In this document: positions 1-13,918 of the stretch, piece by piece
Position numbering within the stretch: the stretch's first letter is position 1
Layout of the letters: each line of letters begins with the position of its first letter
Source of the DNA: Mugil cephalus
Taxonomy: Eukaryota; Chordata; Actinopteri; Mugiliformes; Mugilidae
Direction of reading: 5' to 3'
NCBI RefSeq assembly: GCF_022458985.1
Contig: NC_061770.1
Location: forward strand, 4,217,001 to 4,281,000
DNA length: 64,000 bases
Translations under genes and position numbers: made by a program
Notes under the pieces: model-generated
What the model was told of the DNA's origin: nothing
The model's input: the letters and a program-made list of their open reading frames with translations, nothing else
Databases searched by the model: none

Positions 1-350
1 TGTTGTCTCCTTGATTGTGTTTTTTTTTGTTGTTGTTGTTGTTGTAAAGATCCTTGGAAATATAAGTATCACAGTTAAGTAAACTAAATATGTGAGGCAA
101 AGAATTTGTGTAACCAACTTTGCTAATCATTACTGTAATTGAAATGAACTGCAAAAGCTAAAAAGCGGAACTTCATATTAATGTTATATAAACAAACCAT
201 GAATTTAGCGCTTGGAGCATGGATTACTAAATCAAAGTCATTCAATATATCAGTTTTTCCACCATCCACGTGAAACCTGCTGTTATCAGTAAGCAGAAAA
301 GGTGCCTTTTGACTTGACTTGTGACTTTGTTGTTTAACCTCTCTTTACAG

Positions 351-415
351 GACGCTTGGTCAACGACATGAATTGTAGGACAAAGGTGGCCTTTGTTTGT
401 GCCAGAAGAGCCTAA
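351..415 (+). CDS. C-type lectin, last coding exon only (gene runs off the left edge)
   Basis: This is the terminal exon of a secreted C-type lectin. A pyrimidine-rich acceptor (ctctttacag) ends at 350. With two bases completing a split codon, the exon reads G-RLVNDMNCRTKVAFVCARRA and then TAA at 413-415. The two cysteines and the FVCAR ending are the usual C-terminus of fish C-type lectin-like domains. The exon and its flanks match, in reverse orientation, the last exons of the minus-strand copies at 6895 and 13919, including the downstream sequence past the poly(A) region. In copy B the penultimate exon lies about 420 bases away; at that spacing it would fall outside this window, so nothing shows whether the rest is intact. 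The residues differ clearly from copies A and B, so this is a separate, older paralogue. Confidence 0.8.
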
Positions 416-592
416 ATCTATCCTGACATTTCAGACGTGATGATCACACATTCCTACTGATCATGTCCCTTCCAGCATAATGTCAAGCCTCGATGGCATC
501 ATTGTTGGAAGATATATACACTAATCAAATCTCACAACTGTGGTTCACTTTCCCCTTTGTATCCTCTCTGATCTTATCATTTCGCTTCGATC

Positions 593-598
593 AATAAA
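593..598 (+). other. Candidate poly(A) signal of the left-edge lectin
   Basis: AATAAA lies 178 bases after the stop codon. The equivalent signal recurs at the matching place downstream of both minus-strand copies (6705-6710 and 13729-13734), which supports its use. Confidence 0.55.
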
Positions 599-1196
599 CG
601 AAGATCTATCCTGCAGAGCAACCTGTCTCACGTGTTTACATCATTTCAGTTTCAACATTAATATACTGTGTGTCAAGATTACATACAGATACAAAAGCTA
701 TTCATATGCATGCATGTCACCCAGAGCGCACAACACACCCAAAATAAATAAGACAAATGTTCAGTAGACACACAGTCACAACTGAGCATGATAAAATTGA
801 AAAAATCTATATTTGTCAACATCCAACATGCATACAAAAACAAATGAATAAATAAATGAATCCTCTTAAATGGATAACTGTAGCTGTTGCTAAATTCTTT
901 CTTAAATTGAAGAAAATTTTACTCTAAAAAGGTAATATTTGATTCCATGATTTTGCATTCTATTCTATTTAGCATTGATATTTTACACAATGATAATTTA
1001 GTCTATGTTGTATACAGTTAAAATAACTCTACAATTTCCTCAATTTAGTGATGTATTTTACTCAATACAGAATATTTCACTTAAAATAGAAAAAATCACT
1101 CAAAGAATTATATTCTACTCTATACTGATTCGTACTGTATTCTTCACTAGATTGTATTCTACTATATATAGTATTTTAAAGTACTTTTAAAGTATT

Positions 1197-1233
1197 TAAT
1201 CCTATTTTGAGTGAAATACTCAAAATAGGATTA
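1197..1233. repeat. Perfect 16-bp inverted repeat with 5-base loop
   Basis: Bases 1197-1212 (taatcctattttgagt) are exactly reverse-complemented at 1218-1233, leaving a gaaat loop. It sits in AT-rich, motif-repetitive DNA. It is most likely a relic of a palindromic MITE or satellite rather than a gene element. Confidence 0.85.
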
Positions 1234-1664
1234 TATTCAACACTGTGTAGATTTATATTCTATTCTTTATCAAATAGTTTTCTCCTCAATGCAGAACTGT
1301 ATGTTACTCTGTTCAGAAATGCATACCATTTGTGAAGTTTTTCTAAAAAACAAAACAAAAACAAAAAACAGGAAACATTCAGCAAAGCACATTTATTAGT
1401 CATAAAAAACACATTTTCATTATAAAATTCATGTGGAAATGTAAACACATCACAACACATTTAAATAACACACCCACCCTGTTACCTGTCAAATCCATCA
1501 GATTTGTTTCAACAAGCACATGTCGTATCATTGGAAATCATAACTGCTTTGTCTGTTGTCATACTGCTGGATTTCAGGTTGTAAGACAAAGAGAATTTCA
1601 CAAAGTATTTCATGTCTTTCCAAATGACTAGCAACTGAAAAGGGAGTGGATAGTGAAAATCCAG

Positions 1665-4052
1665 AGGGAAAACAGGCAAGTTGCTTGCCAGACAACTAAA
1701 ACAACAAAATTCCTATAGTGTAATACCAGCAATTAAGAAGGGATATGAAATAGTTTCTTCAACAAAAGAAATGACTTCTACAAAGAACTATATACTTCAG
1801 ACATCAACCCCACACAAAAAGTATTGATGGAATTTTTCTCTAAAATTAATCTGCCTAGAATAACACCTGAACAGGTGTTATTTTTGGATAATTTAATAAC
1901 AGAGAATGAAATCAGGAATACAGTTTTATGTATGAAATCAGGGAAGTCACCGGGCCTTGACAGATTCCCAGTTGAATACTACAATACTAATCTGGACTGT
2001 AAGATCCTAACTAAAATCCTGTTGCCCTCTTGTTTGATGCTAAGAAGGCATTTGACCAAGTTCAATGGTAATTTTTATTTACAGCCTTGTCACATTTTGA
2101 ATTTGGACCAAACTTTATTAAATGGATCAGAACTATTAACAAACAATGTAATCTCACCCCCTTTCCACTCGACAGGATTGCGCTTTGTCGCCATTACTGT
2201 TTAACATCTCACTGGAGCCATTAGCTATCGCTATCAGAGCTAATGCAGCTATTAGAGGCGTGGAAGGAGGAGGGAAAGAGCACAAACCATTATTATATGC
2301 GGAAGATATTTTAAAACTGATAAAAGACCTATTAAAGACGATACCACACCTGATGAACACGATACAATCTTATTTCAAAGTATCAGGATATAAAATAAAC
2401 TGGACAAATTCCGAAGCTATGCCAGTATCTGGATTATGCGATTCAAATTTATTGACAAATTTCAGCTTTAAATGGATCTCAAAAGGGATGAAATACTGGG
2501 GAATCAAACTAAGTACAGAAGTGGAGGAAATACCTTCATTTAAAGTTTGATCCATTACTGCAAAAAATTAAGACTAATTTGGACAGGAAAAGACCCAGAA
2601 TTAAAGTTAGTAAAATGTGCTCTCCTAGAGACAGAGGTGGCCTGGGGTTGCCAGACTTCAGATTATACTATATCTCCTTTGAAATGACCAAAATTAGCCA
2701 AATACTGGGACAAGAACAATCAGCTAGAGTGGGTTACTACTGAAAACAAGCTGTCATCCCCTTCCACCCCTACTGATAGCCTATCCCAGTCTTCACACAA
2801 AGTAGCGAACCCAATTATGTCTCACTCCAAAGAGATTTGGATTAAAATACATAAAATGAATAAATTATCACATTGTAAACAAATATATTCTTCCCTGTGG
2901 CATAATCCCATGATAGAGATTGGAAAGACATCAATATACTGGAGGGAATGGCAACTTAATGGAATATGTCTTATTGCTGATCTATATGAGGAAGGTGTAT
3001 TTATGTCATTCCTTGATGTTAAAAGAAAATACAGTCTTAAGGGAAAGGAACATTTCTGGAAATATCTACAGATCAGAGACTGTATCACAAAGAAGATTCA
3101 ATATAAAGATGGAAACCATATCACAGATTATTTTACGTTATCCGTGGAGCACCATCGAGCCTCTATATATTACAGAACAACAAATCAACTGCTCAGCGAC
3201 GACTGTCAGAGTCTGAAAACAATATGAGAGAGAGATCTGATGTGTCTGAAGGATGAGGAGGAATGGATAAAAATTATATCTAACAATGGGAAATACATTG
3301 GGAAAGCTAAAGGGAAATTTACACAATACAAAATAACACATGGATACTACTGGACTCCACAAAAACTTAACAGAGTAGGCATAATAAACAATAACTTGTG
3401 TTGGAAATGTCAGAAAGACATAGGTACTCTGTTACATTGTATATGGTGCCCTGTCATTCAGCCTTTTTGGAAAACAGTCCTGGACAACTTGACCAAATGG
3501 ATGGGAAATGACATACCGTTAACTCCCAGGTTATGTTTACTCAGGGACAGAAGCTAAATACAAAACATATCAGGTGGAGAATTCTCTCTAATCATGGCAG
3601 AGACTACAACGGCTGCCAGGGCAATACTTAAACTGTGGAAAACACCAAATCCCCCTAAACTAAAAGAGTGGATGAACATTATGGTCAAAACAGCTTCATA
3701 CGAAGTTATGCTCAACAAGATGAACAGCAGGAATAAGTTCAAAACATCAGTCTGGGGCTGGTTTTGGACCAAAATCACACTGTCTGATGATGCTATGGCC
3801 TGAACACCTTGTCCTGAGTGTATCCAACATGTTGTATGTATCTATCTGTTGTACATATATATGCTTTCCAGCTGTAAATGCATCAATATGTCCCCCATTA
3901 TCTTATCACGTCATCTATACAATACTTTTATTTATTTATTTTTTCTTGTGATGCTACATGTAATGTGCATAAGATATCTGACCATGTAAAACGTCCCACT
4001 GTCAAACACAGAGACTGAAGAAATAAAAACTTGAATTACAACAAAAAAAGAA
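1665..4052 (+). mobile_element. L1/Tx1-type LINE relic (ORF2 reverse transcriptase and C-terminal part)
   Basis: Several plus-strand frames together carry a decayed L1 ORF2. Around 1700-2040 the frame reads like the region before the RT, with GKSPGLDRFPVEYY (L1 consensus GKSPGPDGFPxEFY). At 2185-2340 comes the RT core: SPLLFNISLEPLAIAIR, then YAEDIL at 2296-2313, where the first catalytic aspartate of the YADD box is Glu. At 2590-2690 lies a GGLGLPDF motif, and 2817-3800 holds the C-terminal region with WKCQ...LLHCIWCCP-like cysteines. The element ends in aataaaaacttgaattac and an A-rich tail near 4020-4052, typical of an L1 3' end. It is 5'-truncated, internally deleted and frameshifted, so it is dead. 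Confidence 0.85.
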
Positions 4053-4350
4053 AATCCAGTTGGCACCTCTGAGTCAAAACAAAAACACTTGTAGCTTGTA
4101 CATGTAGGTTTGTAATGTTCACTTGTCATATGTGCAACCAATATCTTGACCATATCATGTCTTCTGGAATCAGTTAGGCTTTTTGTCCAGATTCATTTTT
4201 TTGAGGATTTGTTTTGACTAATGGTCAAATATATAGAATTAACAAAAATGATCTGCGAATACTAAACAATGTCTCCAATTACAGCGGTAAAATTCACATT
4301 TTCTTTAAACTTTTCAGAAAAGTGTGAAATGTATGTTTTTGTGAATGTAC
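4053..4350. other. Non-coding spacer
   Basis: AT-rich sequence with no recognisable gene or repeat family. Confidence 0.5.
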
Positions 4351-4665
4351 ATTTTATATTTTTACAACTTTAATATCCTCAAATAACAGCCTGGTTGTGT
4401 TCACACACGAGTGGCATTGTACGATCAGGTCGGAGTGTGACTTGCAAACGCAGACATTGCATCTGTGGCAGGAAAGACTGGTTTTATTGTTTCTAGGAAC
4501 ACAGAGCTTGTAGAGCATCTTTTCCTCGAGGGGCAATGTGCTCATCAGAATCACGGTCCAGTTCTTCTTAGGAATATATGACTTTAGAGTATGGGTGTCA
4601 GTAAAGGCAAAGTTCAATGAGAGTGCCTCTCTTCCTCTATATCGTGAGGCCCTGAGACAATACAG
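4351..4665 (-). mobile_element. piggyBac-type transposase relic (C-terminal pieces)
   Basis: The minus-strand frame reads NFAFTDTHTLKSYIPKKNW followed by TVILMSTLPLEE. This resembles the piggyBac/PGBD segment that precedes the 'vSTmH' motif. It then jumps to RNNKTSLSCHRCNVCVCKSH and a final CHSC, resembling the cysteine-rich C-terminal zinc-binding domain of the same family. About 150 residues that normally lie between these segments are missing, so this is an internally deleted relic. No terminal repeats or TTAA target sites were identified. Confidence 0.55.
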
Positions 4666-6190
4666 TTAAAAACACAATTTCTATGAGTAATTAAAGTTTC
4701 AAATCGGTCAGATTTGACCCAAACACTGGAGGAGGGTTAAAAAGAAGCAAGAAAATCTGCTGAGCTTACCTGAGCTAGAGAAGGATCCTCTTTTGCAAGT
4801 CTTGTAGTAGGACTGGGCTGTAATTTGATAGCATCCCCCTCATTGTCTCCACTGAAGCTTTCAAAGGAGCAACTTGCAGGGTAGTTTAATGAATCTAGCA
4901 AACATGTTCAGATTTGACGGGTGTGATTAACACAAACAATGACACAATGTAACTGTCACTCAGGATTGGGAGGGATTGACTTCAAAATTAAATTACACTA
5001 ATCAGTTTTGATTTACTGCTTCAAATTCTAACATGATAACAACTTTACAACATAATGTCCAGCCCTAATTCAGAATATGTTTAGATATGCAATATATGAC
5101 TTAATATAAGGCTCAACTCACCATCAGGATCTGAGTTTTCAGGCAAACATATCTCCAAGCACTCCAAGGTCTTGACTCTTTACAAGAAACTCAAAGACCC
5201 CTTCATCAGTTTTGGAGCCATCATACACTTTGTAGTTTATGGTACAATAGTATACTAGAGTATAAGTATAGTAGAGGAAAAAAGTATAATATAGTAGAGA
5301 AAAAACAGTTCAAGAGTAGACCATTACTTTAAAAAGGTTAAGAATATGTGAGAAATAACTTCCAGGGTCAAGGGTCAACGAAGATGAAGAGCCCTTTCAA
5401 GTAAATACAGTATATAGTAGTATATTTAAGAGAAAGTTTCGTGAGTATAATTTGTACTTACTTTTAAATGCTGACTGATGCTAGCTTTAAGCTAGCCTGG
5501 ACACCATTTTGTTAAATTAGCCTGTCATAGAAATTTGTCATTGGTGTTACCATCATTGGTGTTAAAGGCAAGACCTGTATAAATAACATAAATTAAAATA
5601 ATAATAATAAAAAGAAAATATTCTAGTTGTCCACTATGGCTGGTAACATGGCCAACACATTAAAAAAATACTTACCATCAAATTAAATAGGTGAAAACTG
5701 AATTGAATTTTTTAACTTTTTGACTCAGAAAATTGATAATGATCCTAAAACGTGATTCGACCAACTGCTAAAGGCTGTTACCTGTTCACAAAATGCTGCA
5801 ATGGCACAAGAGAAGCAAGATACTCACACCAATTATTCAAAATGACTGAGCATTTTTATTATTAGAGGACACCAGCAATATGTGAAGTTTGAGATGCTGC
5901 TGAACACTGCAACTCTCTTAATGGGTTCTATATGTACTTTCACTGTTCTACCACTAGATTTTGTGTGAACAGTCAGAGTTGTGCATAACTTTACACACTT
6001 TTCTAAGCACAAACTGAGAAATTCCATACTTTTCACTGGAATGTGCTTACGCTCTCTTTATGCACCGAGGCCCACACGGACACAGGGAAACAGGCAAATG
6101 CATAATACCAATTAAATAGTTAACACAGTAGCAAAAGAAACATCACCTACAATACACACAGTTAGATCAATTACAGGTACACTATACTTT
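4666..6190. other. Non-coding spacer
   Basis: AT-rich DNA with short tandem patches (for example aataataataat near 5600 and repeated agtatagtag motifs at 5245-5300). No coding region is supported. Confidence 0.5.
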
Positions 6191-6480
6191 TTTAGTGCTC
6201 TACATCAGTGGTTCACAACTGGTCTGGCTTCAGGACGCCTTAATCACCCCTTAATGACAAGCTGTGACCCAAATCGAAGAAAATTTCCAACTTCTCAAAT
6301 TTATTGAATGAAAAGAACGCGCAGTTTGAACCTGAGACATTAGAATATAATATCACAGTGTGAAAACACACACAAAAAAGACCCCACCACTGTGCTGCTA
6401 AGACTTGCCATGGTTTATGATACACAAAAGCTGCACTTATCCATGTGAGAAATAAAGATTTTCTATGACTTCATTGTTTT
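6191..6480. repeat. Possible hAT-like interspersed repeat
   Basis: It begins catcagtggttcacaactgg, resembling the 'cagtggttctcaact' ends of vertebrate hAT-derived repeats. I could not define the other end, so the boundaries are approximate. Confidence 0.3.
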
Positions 6481-6704
6481 GTTCATGTGATGTTGACATA
6501 TTTGTATTGTCATAATTCCCTTTAAACTGTGTGTAAACATTGTATGCATGTCATTATTTTTGGTTTGATGAGTGCTCTGTGTGACACTGGATGACCTGTA
6601 TGTGTGCAGCTACAATGTTCTCAAATCTGGAAAACACATGACATATAATAGTGATTATTGAAATGATGTCAACAGGTGAGACAGATTGCTCTGCAGGATA
6701 GATA

Positions 6705-6710
6705 TTTATT
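6705..6710 (-). other. Candidate poly(A) signal, lectin copy A
   Basis: TTTATT on the plus strand (AATAAA on the minus) lies about 185 bases past the stop codon. It is conserved at the same place in copy B. Confidence 0.5.
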
Positions 6711-6894
6711 AACTGAAGTAATATGAAAAGAACATAAGAGCAGAAAGGGAGCAATTATTGACAGTTGTGAGATTTGATTAGTGTATTTATCTTCTAGCAA
6801 TGATGCCATCGAGGCTTGACATTATGCTGGAAGGGACATGATCAGTGGAAATGAACGATCATCACGTCAGAAGTGTCAGATATGAAGAGTACAG

Positions 6895-9027
<2,133 letters not shown>

Positions 9028-9271
9028 CTATGAGAAAAGAAATTAGACAAGTTCATACACTCACAATGATTCCATTGTAATACCAGAACTTATGTTCGTA
9101 ACAAATGCATAGGACAGGTTTTTGATACTGTTAAGAATTATACCCTAAAGTGAGATTAGATTCTCCAGTTAAATAGACACAAAGGAAATGTCAAATACAC
9201 CTGAGAAGCAAACCAAGAGCTTTTAATTAAGGTTGATATGAAATGAAGAAAGTCAAGTCTTCAAACTTCAC

Positions 9272-9308
9272 CTTGATGCTGGTACTGATCACACGAGGTT
9301 CAGAAGTA
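9272..9308 (-). other. Non-coding first exon, lectin copy A (5' end approximate)
   Basis: Leader exon inferred from the TATA box at 9335-9344 and the donor at 9271. It contains no ATG that would compete with the signal-peptide start. The transcription start is estimated, not seen. Confidence 0.5.
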
Positions 9309-9334
9309 GGATGTCTTAGCAGAGGTACCAGGGT

Positions 9335-9344
9335 CTTTATATAT
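9335..9344 (-). promoter_or_regulatory. TATA box, lectin copy A
   Basis: On the minus strand this reads ATATATAAAG. About 30 bases downstream begins a short non-coding leader that ends at a good donor (catcaag|gtgaag, exon boundary 9272). The signal-peptide exon follows with its ATG immediately after the acceptor. The same arrangement recurs at 16328-16337 for copy B. Confidence 0.7.
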
Positions 9345-9544
9345 GTGGTCAGTGTGTTTTTGTTTATCATCCTGTTTGTCTTCCTCTGACCTCATCTCAT
9401 TATTTGTTGTTAGAAATATTGAATTACATACAGCCACAGCCTTCAGTAAATGTTCCTGAAACAACAGTATTAAATGTTACAGCACAAAGTTGCTTCCTTG
9501 TTTATTTCAAACCATATCAAATCATATCAAACCAGTCAGTACAG

Positions 9545-9800
9545 ATCATCTCATCTTCTACTACTGCTTATCCTCACTAGGGTTGCGGGGGTGACCAGAT
9601 GAAAAAATAAAAACACATGAAATGGTATTTAAAGCCAAGGAATAAAGATGGGTCTATAAGTGCTTCCTAAATGCCTCAACAGAGTCAGAGCTCCTAATAG
9701 CTTCTGGCAGGCTGTTTCAGAGCTGAGGGGCTCAACTGAGAAGGCCCGGCCCCTTGCCAGCATACCACAGTCTGAATGGCCCTGGAGCTTTATCGCTCTG
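9545..9800 (-). mobile_element. LINE 3'-end fragment (C-terminal 'LWNSLP...' type)
   Basis: The minus strand of 9790-9610 reads, with stops, like ...PQLxNSLPEAIRSSDSVEAFRKHL followed by THLYSLAL. This is the usual C-terminal motif of L2/Rex-type fish LINE ORF2 (LWNSLPxxvRxaxsvxxFKxxLKTxLF). The flanking 9545-9600 (cttctactactgcttatcctcactagggttgcggg) is a common fish repeat motif. Confidence 0.5.
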
Positions 9801-9835
9801 TATCTGTATATATTCCCGATCAATTTCAGAGTCAA

Positions 9836-10800
9836 GATTTGTGTTTTCCTGTTGACCTAATGTTGGTATTTTGAGACTACTGGAAAAAAGTTGCATTGAT
9901 GCAACTTTGAGTTGCTCATTTATGCCGTTTTGATCTGTGGTTATCCCATCCTGAGTGTGAATCTCCGCAATAAATCCAGCCTCCGCGGATTGTTTTAGCT
10001 GATGACACAGTGGTGATGAGATCTGAGATGAAGGTCCTCAGCTGCTCCAGATGTGAGGGTGTCAAATTCCGTCTGCGAACCTATTCTCTCCCTACTGAGA
10101 TCGGCAGATGGAGCCTCTAAATTTTTATGATCGACAGCCTTTATCAAAGAGATGAGCTCATTAAGGTGTGCTGACCGTCTTCTGTTCACACTTACATTAT
10201 AAGATGTAATTTGTCTACATAAATAAGCTTTCATTGATTCCCAAAGGTTACAGTGGCTTGTATCTGGTGACTGATTTGTTTCTTGGAAAAGGTTAATTTG
10301 TGCTGATAGGAAGTAAACAAAATATTCATTAGACAGAAGACTCCATGTGCATTGCATAGCTGTAGGTTGGAGGTCTCCATGCCCTGTGGGACCTTCCTCC
10401 TACTATTTGGCAAAGAGGATAAGCCAGAATATCTTGTGTGACATTTAACCTCTCTATTTTCTCCATTTTCTCCATGCACCAGTCCCCCCATACGCCAGCA
10501 GAAAAGCATTTATGGTCTTGGCTGATTTACTTAATGTTCCAGATGTGGCTCTGGATTCAGATTCAGATCTAGAACACAGTTCAAATCTCCCCTGAGAACC
10601 AATTGTCGACCATAGAGCTCCGGCCCTCATGTAACTTTTGTTGTTGCTGCCGCATTGGCAAGAAAATCGTAGGAAAAATGAATGGCATAAATGGAGTTTA
10701 CTGCATTTTAAGCATATACAAAATGACCAGTACAAGGAAAATTCGACAGATTACATATCACAGACTCTTATGCCCCAGGTATGCTTGTTTTTGAGAATTG
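9836..10800 (-). mobile_element. L1/Tx1-type LINE relic (endonuclease and pre-RT region)
   Basis: Reading the minus strand from high to low coordinates, 10640-10440 gives the L1 endonuclease segment (RGDLNCVLD-like, then SGTLSKSAKTINAFL). From 10330 to 9995 follows the linker before the reverse transcriptase (NLWESMKAYLCRQITSYNVS, then LIKAVDHKNLEAPSADLSRE, RIGSQTEFDTL). It continues to about 9840 with IAEIHTQDGITTDQN. Frameshifts and stops are frequent, and no RT core follows, so the copy is truncated. Confidence 0.65.
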
Positions 10801-11640
10801 AGTCCGGGGGGGACTGTTAGTAGACCTGCAGTATCTGGATCAGTAACTTTCCTACGTCCTACTCCGGAGTCACTGAAAACACACAAGAGCCTGGAGTGGT
10901 GCAATTGGACGCAGTCAGGCTTCCTGATGCACATTCAGTTTTGGAGTTTGTTGGCTAAAAACAGCGTTTCTTCATCACTGTTACACCGTTATTACAGCAG
11001 CATAATGTAACAAGCGTTTTATTGCAGTAATCTACATCTGCCATCTTGCGGGATTTTTGGGAATCCTACAAAATGATTTCCAGCCAAGGTAAACTAGTTA
11101 GTTGCTCACAGTTGTCAACTGAATAGTCATTAGACAAGTGCACTTTCTTGCCAGTATGGCTCTTCTGATGTTCTGTGTTGTGATTTATCAAGCACCTACC
11201 CCCCAATTTGCTCAATGGGCGCAGTGACCTGAGGCTACAGACTCGAGAGCTACCACCCGTTTGTCCAGGGTTTCGCTGTTTGGTGCTAGCATTGTCGTTA
11301 GCAAGTTTAATTTCAACTCTTAAATTGGTCCATCTGGTTCCAGATTTCAACAGATTGTGTCTCTGACTTGAGCAGTTCATTCCTCAACTCAGTTGCAGTG
11401 TTAGCCTTTGGGCTAGTCCTGAAGCTAACTCTAAAGTCAGGTGCTGTTCGGGGGTTTTTAGACATTTTTAGCTGATGTAGTCGAAATTCCAAACCCGGTG
11501 CAATGTCTTGCCCTCGGTTATGAGTGTGCCTTGAGGTTTTCGCATTAAATAGCTACTTCCTGGTTTATTAATAGCATTGTTGAGGAGCTCAGCAAAAACG
11601 CATCCTCACACCTCACACTGCTCAGACCGGAACCCCTATA
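10801..11640 (-). mobile_element. Possible 5' part of an L1-like element
   Basis: The minus frame at 11380-11066 (NCSSQRHNLLKSGTRWTNLR..., then KLANDNASTKQ) has the look of an ORF1 coiled-coil segment, and the region directly abuts the L1 relic at 9836-10800. I cannot recognise a diagnostic domain, so this remains tentative. Confidence 0.3.
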
Positions 11641-11688
11641 TTTGCTTGTTGACATGAACCCACCTGTATTTGCTCTTGTGAACTATTC

Positions 11689-12220
11689 AGATGCCTCAGC
11701 AGCATTGGACTCTACAGCTCTACAGCCTTGTCAATTTCTAGCCTGGTTGAAGACTTCAAGTGTGAGGCTGGACATGTCCCTCACCGACTCTCGGGACACT
11801 GTAGTGAGAGGTGCCTCTCCAGCCCTAGCAACAGGGAAAAAGTGGTCCACAGCTGCAGCTGTGTTACAGACCAAATCCATTGTGACGTTGTGGGCCACGT
11901 CCAGCAAGGCAGAGGAGGCCTTTGGCCTTGGAATTGTAACATATCTCTGGCAAAAGGAATCCGCAGCCAAACGTCAATTCATGGTTGTAGGGGAGGTGAC
12001 AGGAGGAAGCAGCCAGATGTTCCAAGGCCATAGCTCAAGCCAAACAGAACCAGTGGATGAGGAAGAAACTCACATGGAGTAAACTATGGAGCATAGAATC
12101 CTCCTCCCACAAATCTACAGCTGTGACTTGGAAAGGACCCATCATGTCCCTGTGTACAACCCCAGCAACACTCAAGCACATCGTGGTTGGTTGTGGGACC
12201 AGACTCACTGACTCACAAAT
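11689..12220 (+). mobile_element. LINE relic, possible restriction-like-endonuclease type, copy 1
   Basis: The plus frame from 11642 to 12082 runs through ALATGKKWSTAAAVLQ and KRQFMVVGEVTGGSSQMFQ. A second frame then gives KLTWSKLWSIESSS and LCTTPATLKHIVVGCGTRL (CxxC/H-type segment). The same sequence recurs at 17490-18037, so this is a dispersed element. The C-terminal continuation seen in copy 2 (ELTVPWED) is absent here: the copy stops near 12220. Confidence 0.5.
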
Positions 12221-12399
12221 AGTTTTAAAATTATTTGTATTCGATAACAAGACAAATATCTTTTCAAAAAGCTGCCTTTCCTCATGTGACGGCAGCGAAT
12301 ATTGGTGTCTCGAGTCCGTAATGGAGGCGGCTCTGACTGGATGGAACACAACTTAACTGCATTAATAGTTTTATTGAATAGATACTAGCTAACATGAAA

Positions 12400-13200
12400 G
12401 AACCTGAGTCCCATTGAGTCTATTGGATTGAGATCTGGGGACTGTGGAGGCCATTGGAGTACAGTGAACTCTTTATCATGTTCAACAAACCAGTTTGAGA
12501 TAATATGAGCTTTGTGACATGGTGCATTATCCTGCTGGAAGTAGCCGTCAGAAGATGGATACAGTACACTGTGGTCATAAAGGGACGGACATGGTCAGCA
12601 ACAATACTCAGGTAGGCTGTGGCATTTAAACCTTATACTAAGGGGCCCAAAGCGTGACAAGAAAATATCCCCCACACCATTACACCCCCACCTCTGCCTG
12701 AACCGCTGATACAAGGCAGGATGGATCCATGCTTTCATGTTGTTTATGCTAAATAAACATCCGAATGTCGCAGCTGAAGTCGAGACTCGTCAGACCAGGA
12801 AACGTTTTTCCAATCTTCTAGTGTCCAGTTTTGATGAGCCTGTGTGAACTGTATTCTCAGTTTCCTGTTCTTAGCTGACAGGAGTGGCCCCCGGTGTGGT
12901 CTTCTGCTGCTGTAACCCATCTTCTTCAAGGTTGCACATGTTGTGCGTTTAGAAAGGGTATTCTCCATTCCTTGGTTGTAACAAGTGGTTATTTGAGTTA
13001 CTGTTGCCTTTCTATCATCTCTAACCAGTCTGCCCATTCTCCTCTGATCTTTCACATCAACAAGACATTTTCATCCACTCAACTGCCGCTCACTGGATAT
13101 TTTCTCTTTTTTGGACCATTCTCTGTAAACCCTAGAGATGGTTGTGTGTGAAAATCCCAGTAGATCAGCAGTTTCTGAAATACTCGAAAAACAAACATAA
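12400..13200 (-). mobile_element. Tc1/mariner transposase relic
   Basis: Reading the minus strand downward from 13190: SVSETADLLGFSHTTISRV-like HTH, then DQRRMGRLVRDDRKATVTQI (13052-12990). Next come SRRPHRGPLLSAKNRKLRIQ and TQAHQNWTLEDWKNVSWSDE with the first catalytic Asp, down to 12744. After frameshifts, the remains of GGGGVMVW and WSPQSPDLNPI follow to about 12410. The order and motifs are those of a Tc1-like DDE transposase. The frame is broken by stops, so it is inactive. Confidence 0.8.
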
Positions 13201-13590
13201 CACATTCAAAGTCACTTTCTTCTTTGAAAAATTAAATAAAATAAAAATGTTTTCTTTTGCCCTATAATAACAATGGTTGAAATATAGAATTTCCAAGTAT
13301 TTCAATGAGTGCCCTGTAAAGGGGTAAATATATTTAACTTAAACTTGACAAACTACATGACATGTTTTTGTAATTTCATTCAGGATCTTCTGTCAGGTTT
13401 TAGAGTAAATCATAGTACAGAAGCAGCACTGGTTAAAATTACCTGCAAGCACCTCTTCACTTCAGACAACAGACTTGTGTCTGTACCACATTACACTGGT
13501 TTGGGTCAAATTTATCCTACAGATTACTATGGCAACAACAACTCATAATTCCCATTAAAATGTGTGTAAACATTGTATACATGTCATTAC
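13201..13590. other. Non-coding spacer before lectin copy B
   Basis: AT-rich sequence with no supported gene. Similarity to the copy A downstream region begins at about 13590. Confidence 0.45.
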
Positions 13591-13728
13591 CCAGAGTGCT
13601 CTGGGTGACACTGGATGACCTGTATGTGTGCAGCTACAATGTCTTGAAATCTTGAGAACACATAATATATAATAGTTATTATTGAAATAATGTCAACAGG
13701 TGAGACAGATTGCTCTGCAGGATAGATA

Positions 13729-13734
13729 TTTATT
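13729..13734 (-). other. Candidate poly(A) signal, lectin copy B
   Basis: AATAAA on the minus strand, about 185 bases past the stop, at the position equivalent to copy A. Confidence 0.5.
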
Positions 13735-13918
13735 AACTGAAGTAATATGAAAAGAACATAAGAGCAGAAAGGGAGCAATTATTGACAGTTGTGAGATTTG
13801 ATTAGTGTATTTATCTTCTAGCAATGATGCCATCGAGGCTTGACATTATGCTGGAAGGGACATGATCAGTGGAAATGAACGATCATCACGTCAGAAGTGT
13901 CAGATATGAAGAGTACAG

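Larger units (their letters stand above)
416..1664. other. Non-coding: lectin 3' UTR, then AT-rich spacer
   Basis: The first roughly 300 bases are the lectin 3' UTR and its flank, recognisable by similarity to the reverse complement of 13.6-13.9 kb. From about 780 the sequence is AT-rich with repeated motifs of the type ttctattctat, and contains a perfect hairpin at 1197-1233. No gene is visible. Confidence 0.6.
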
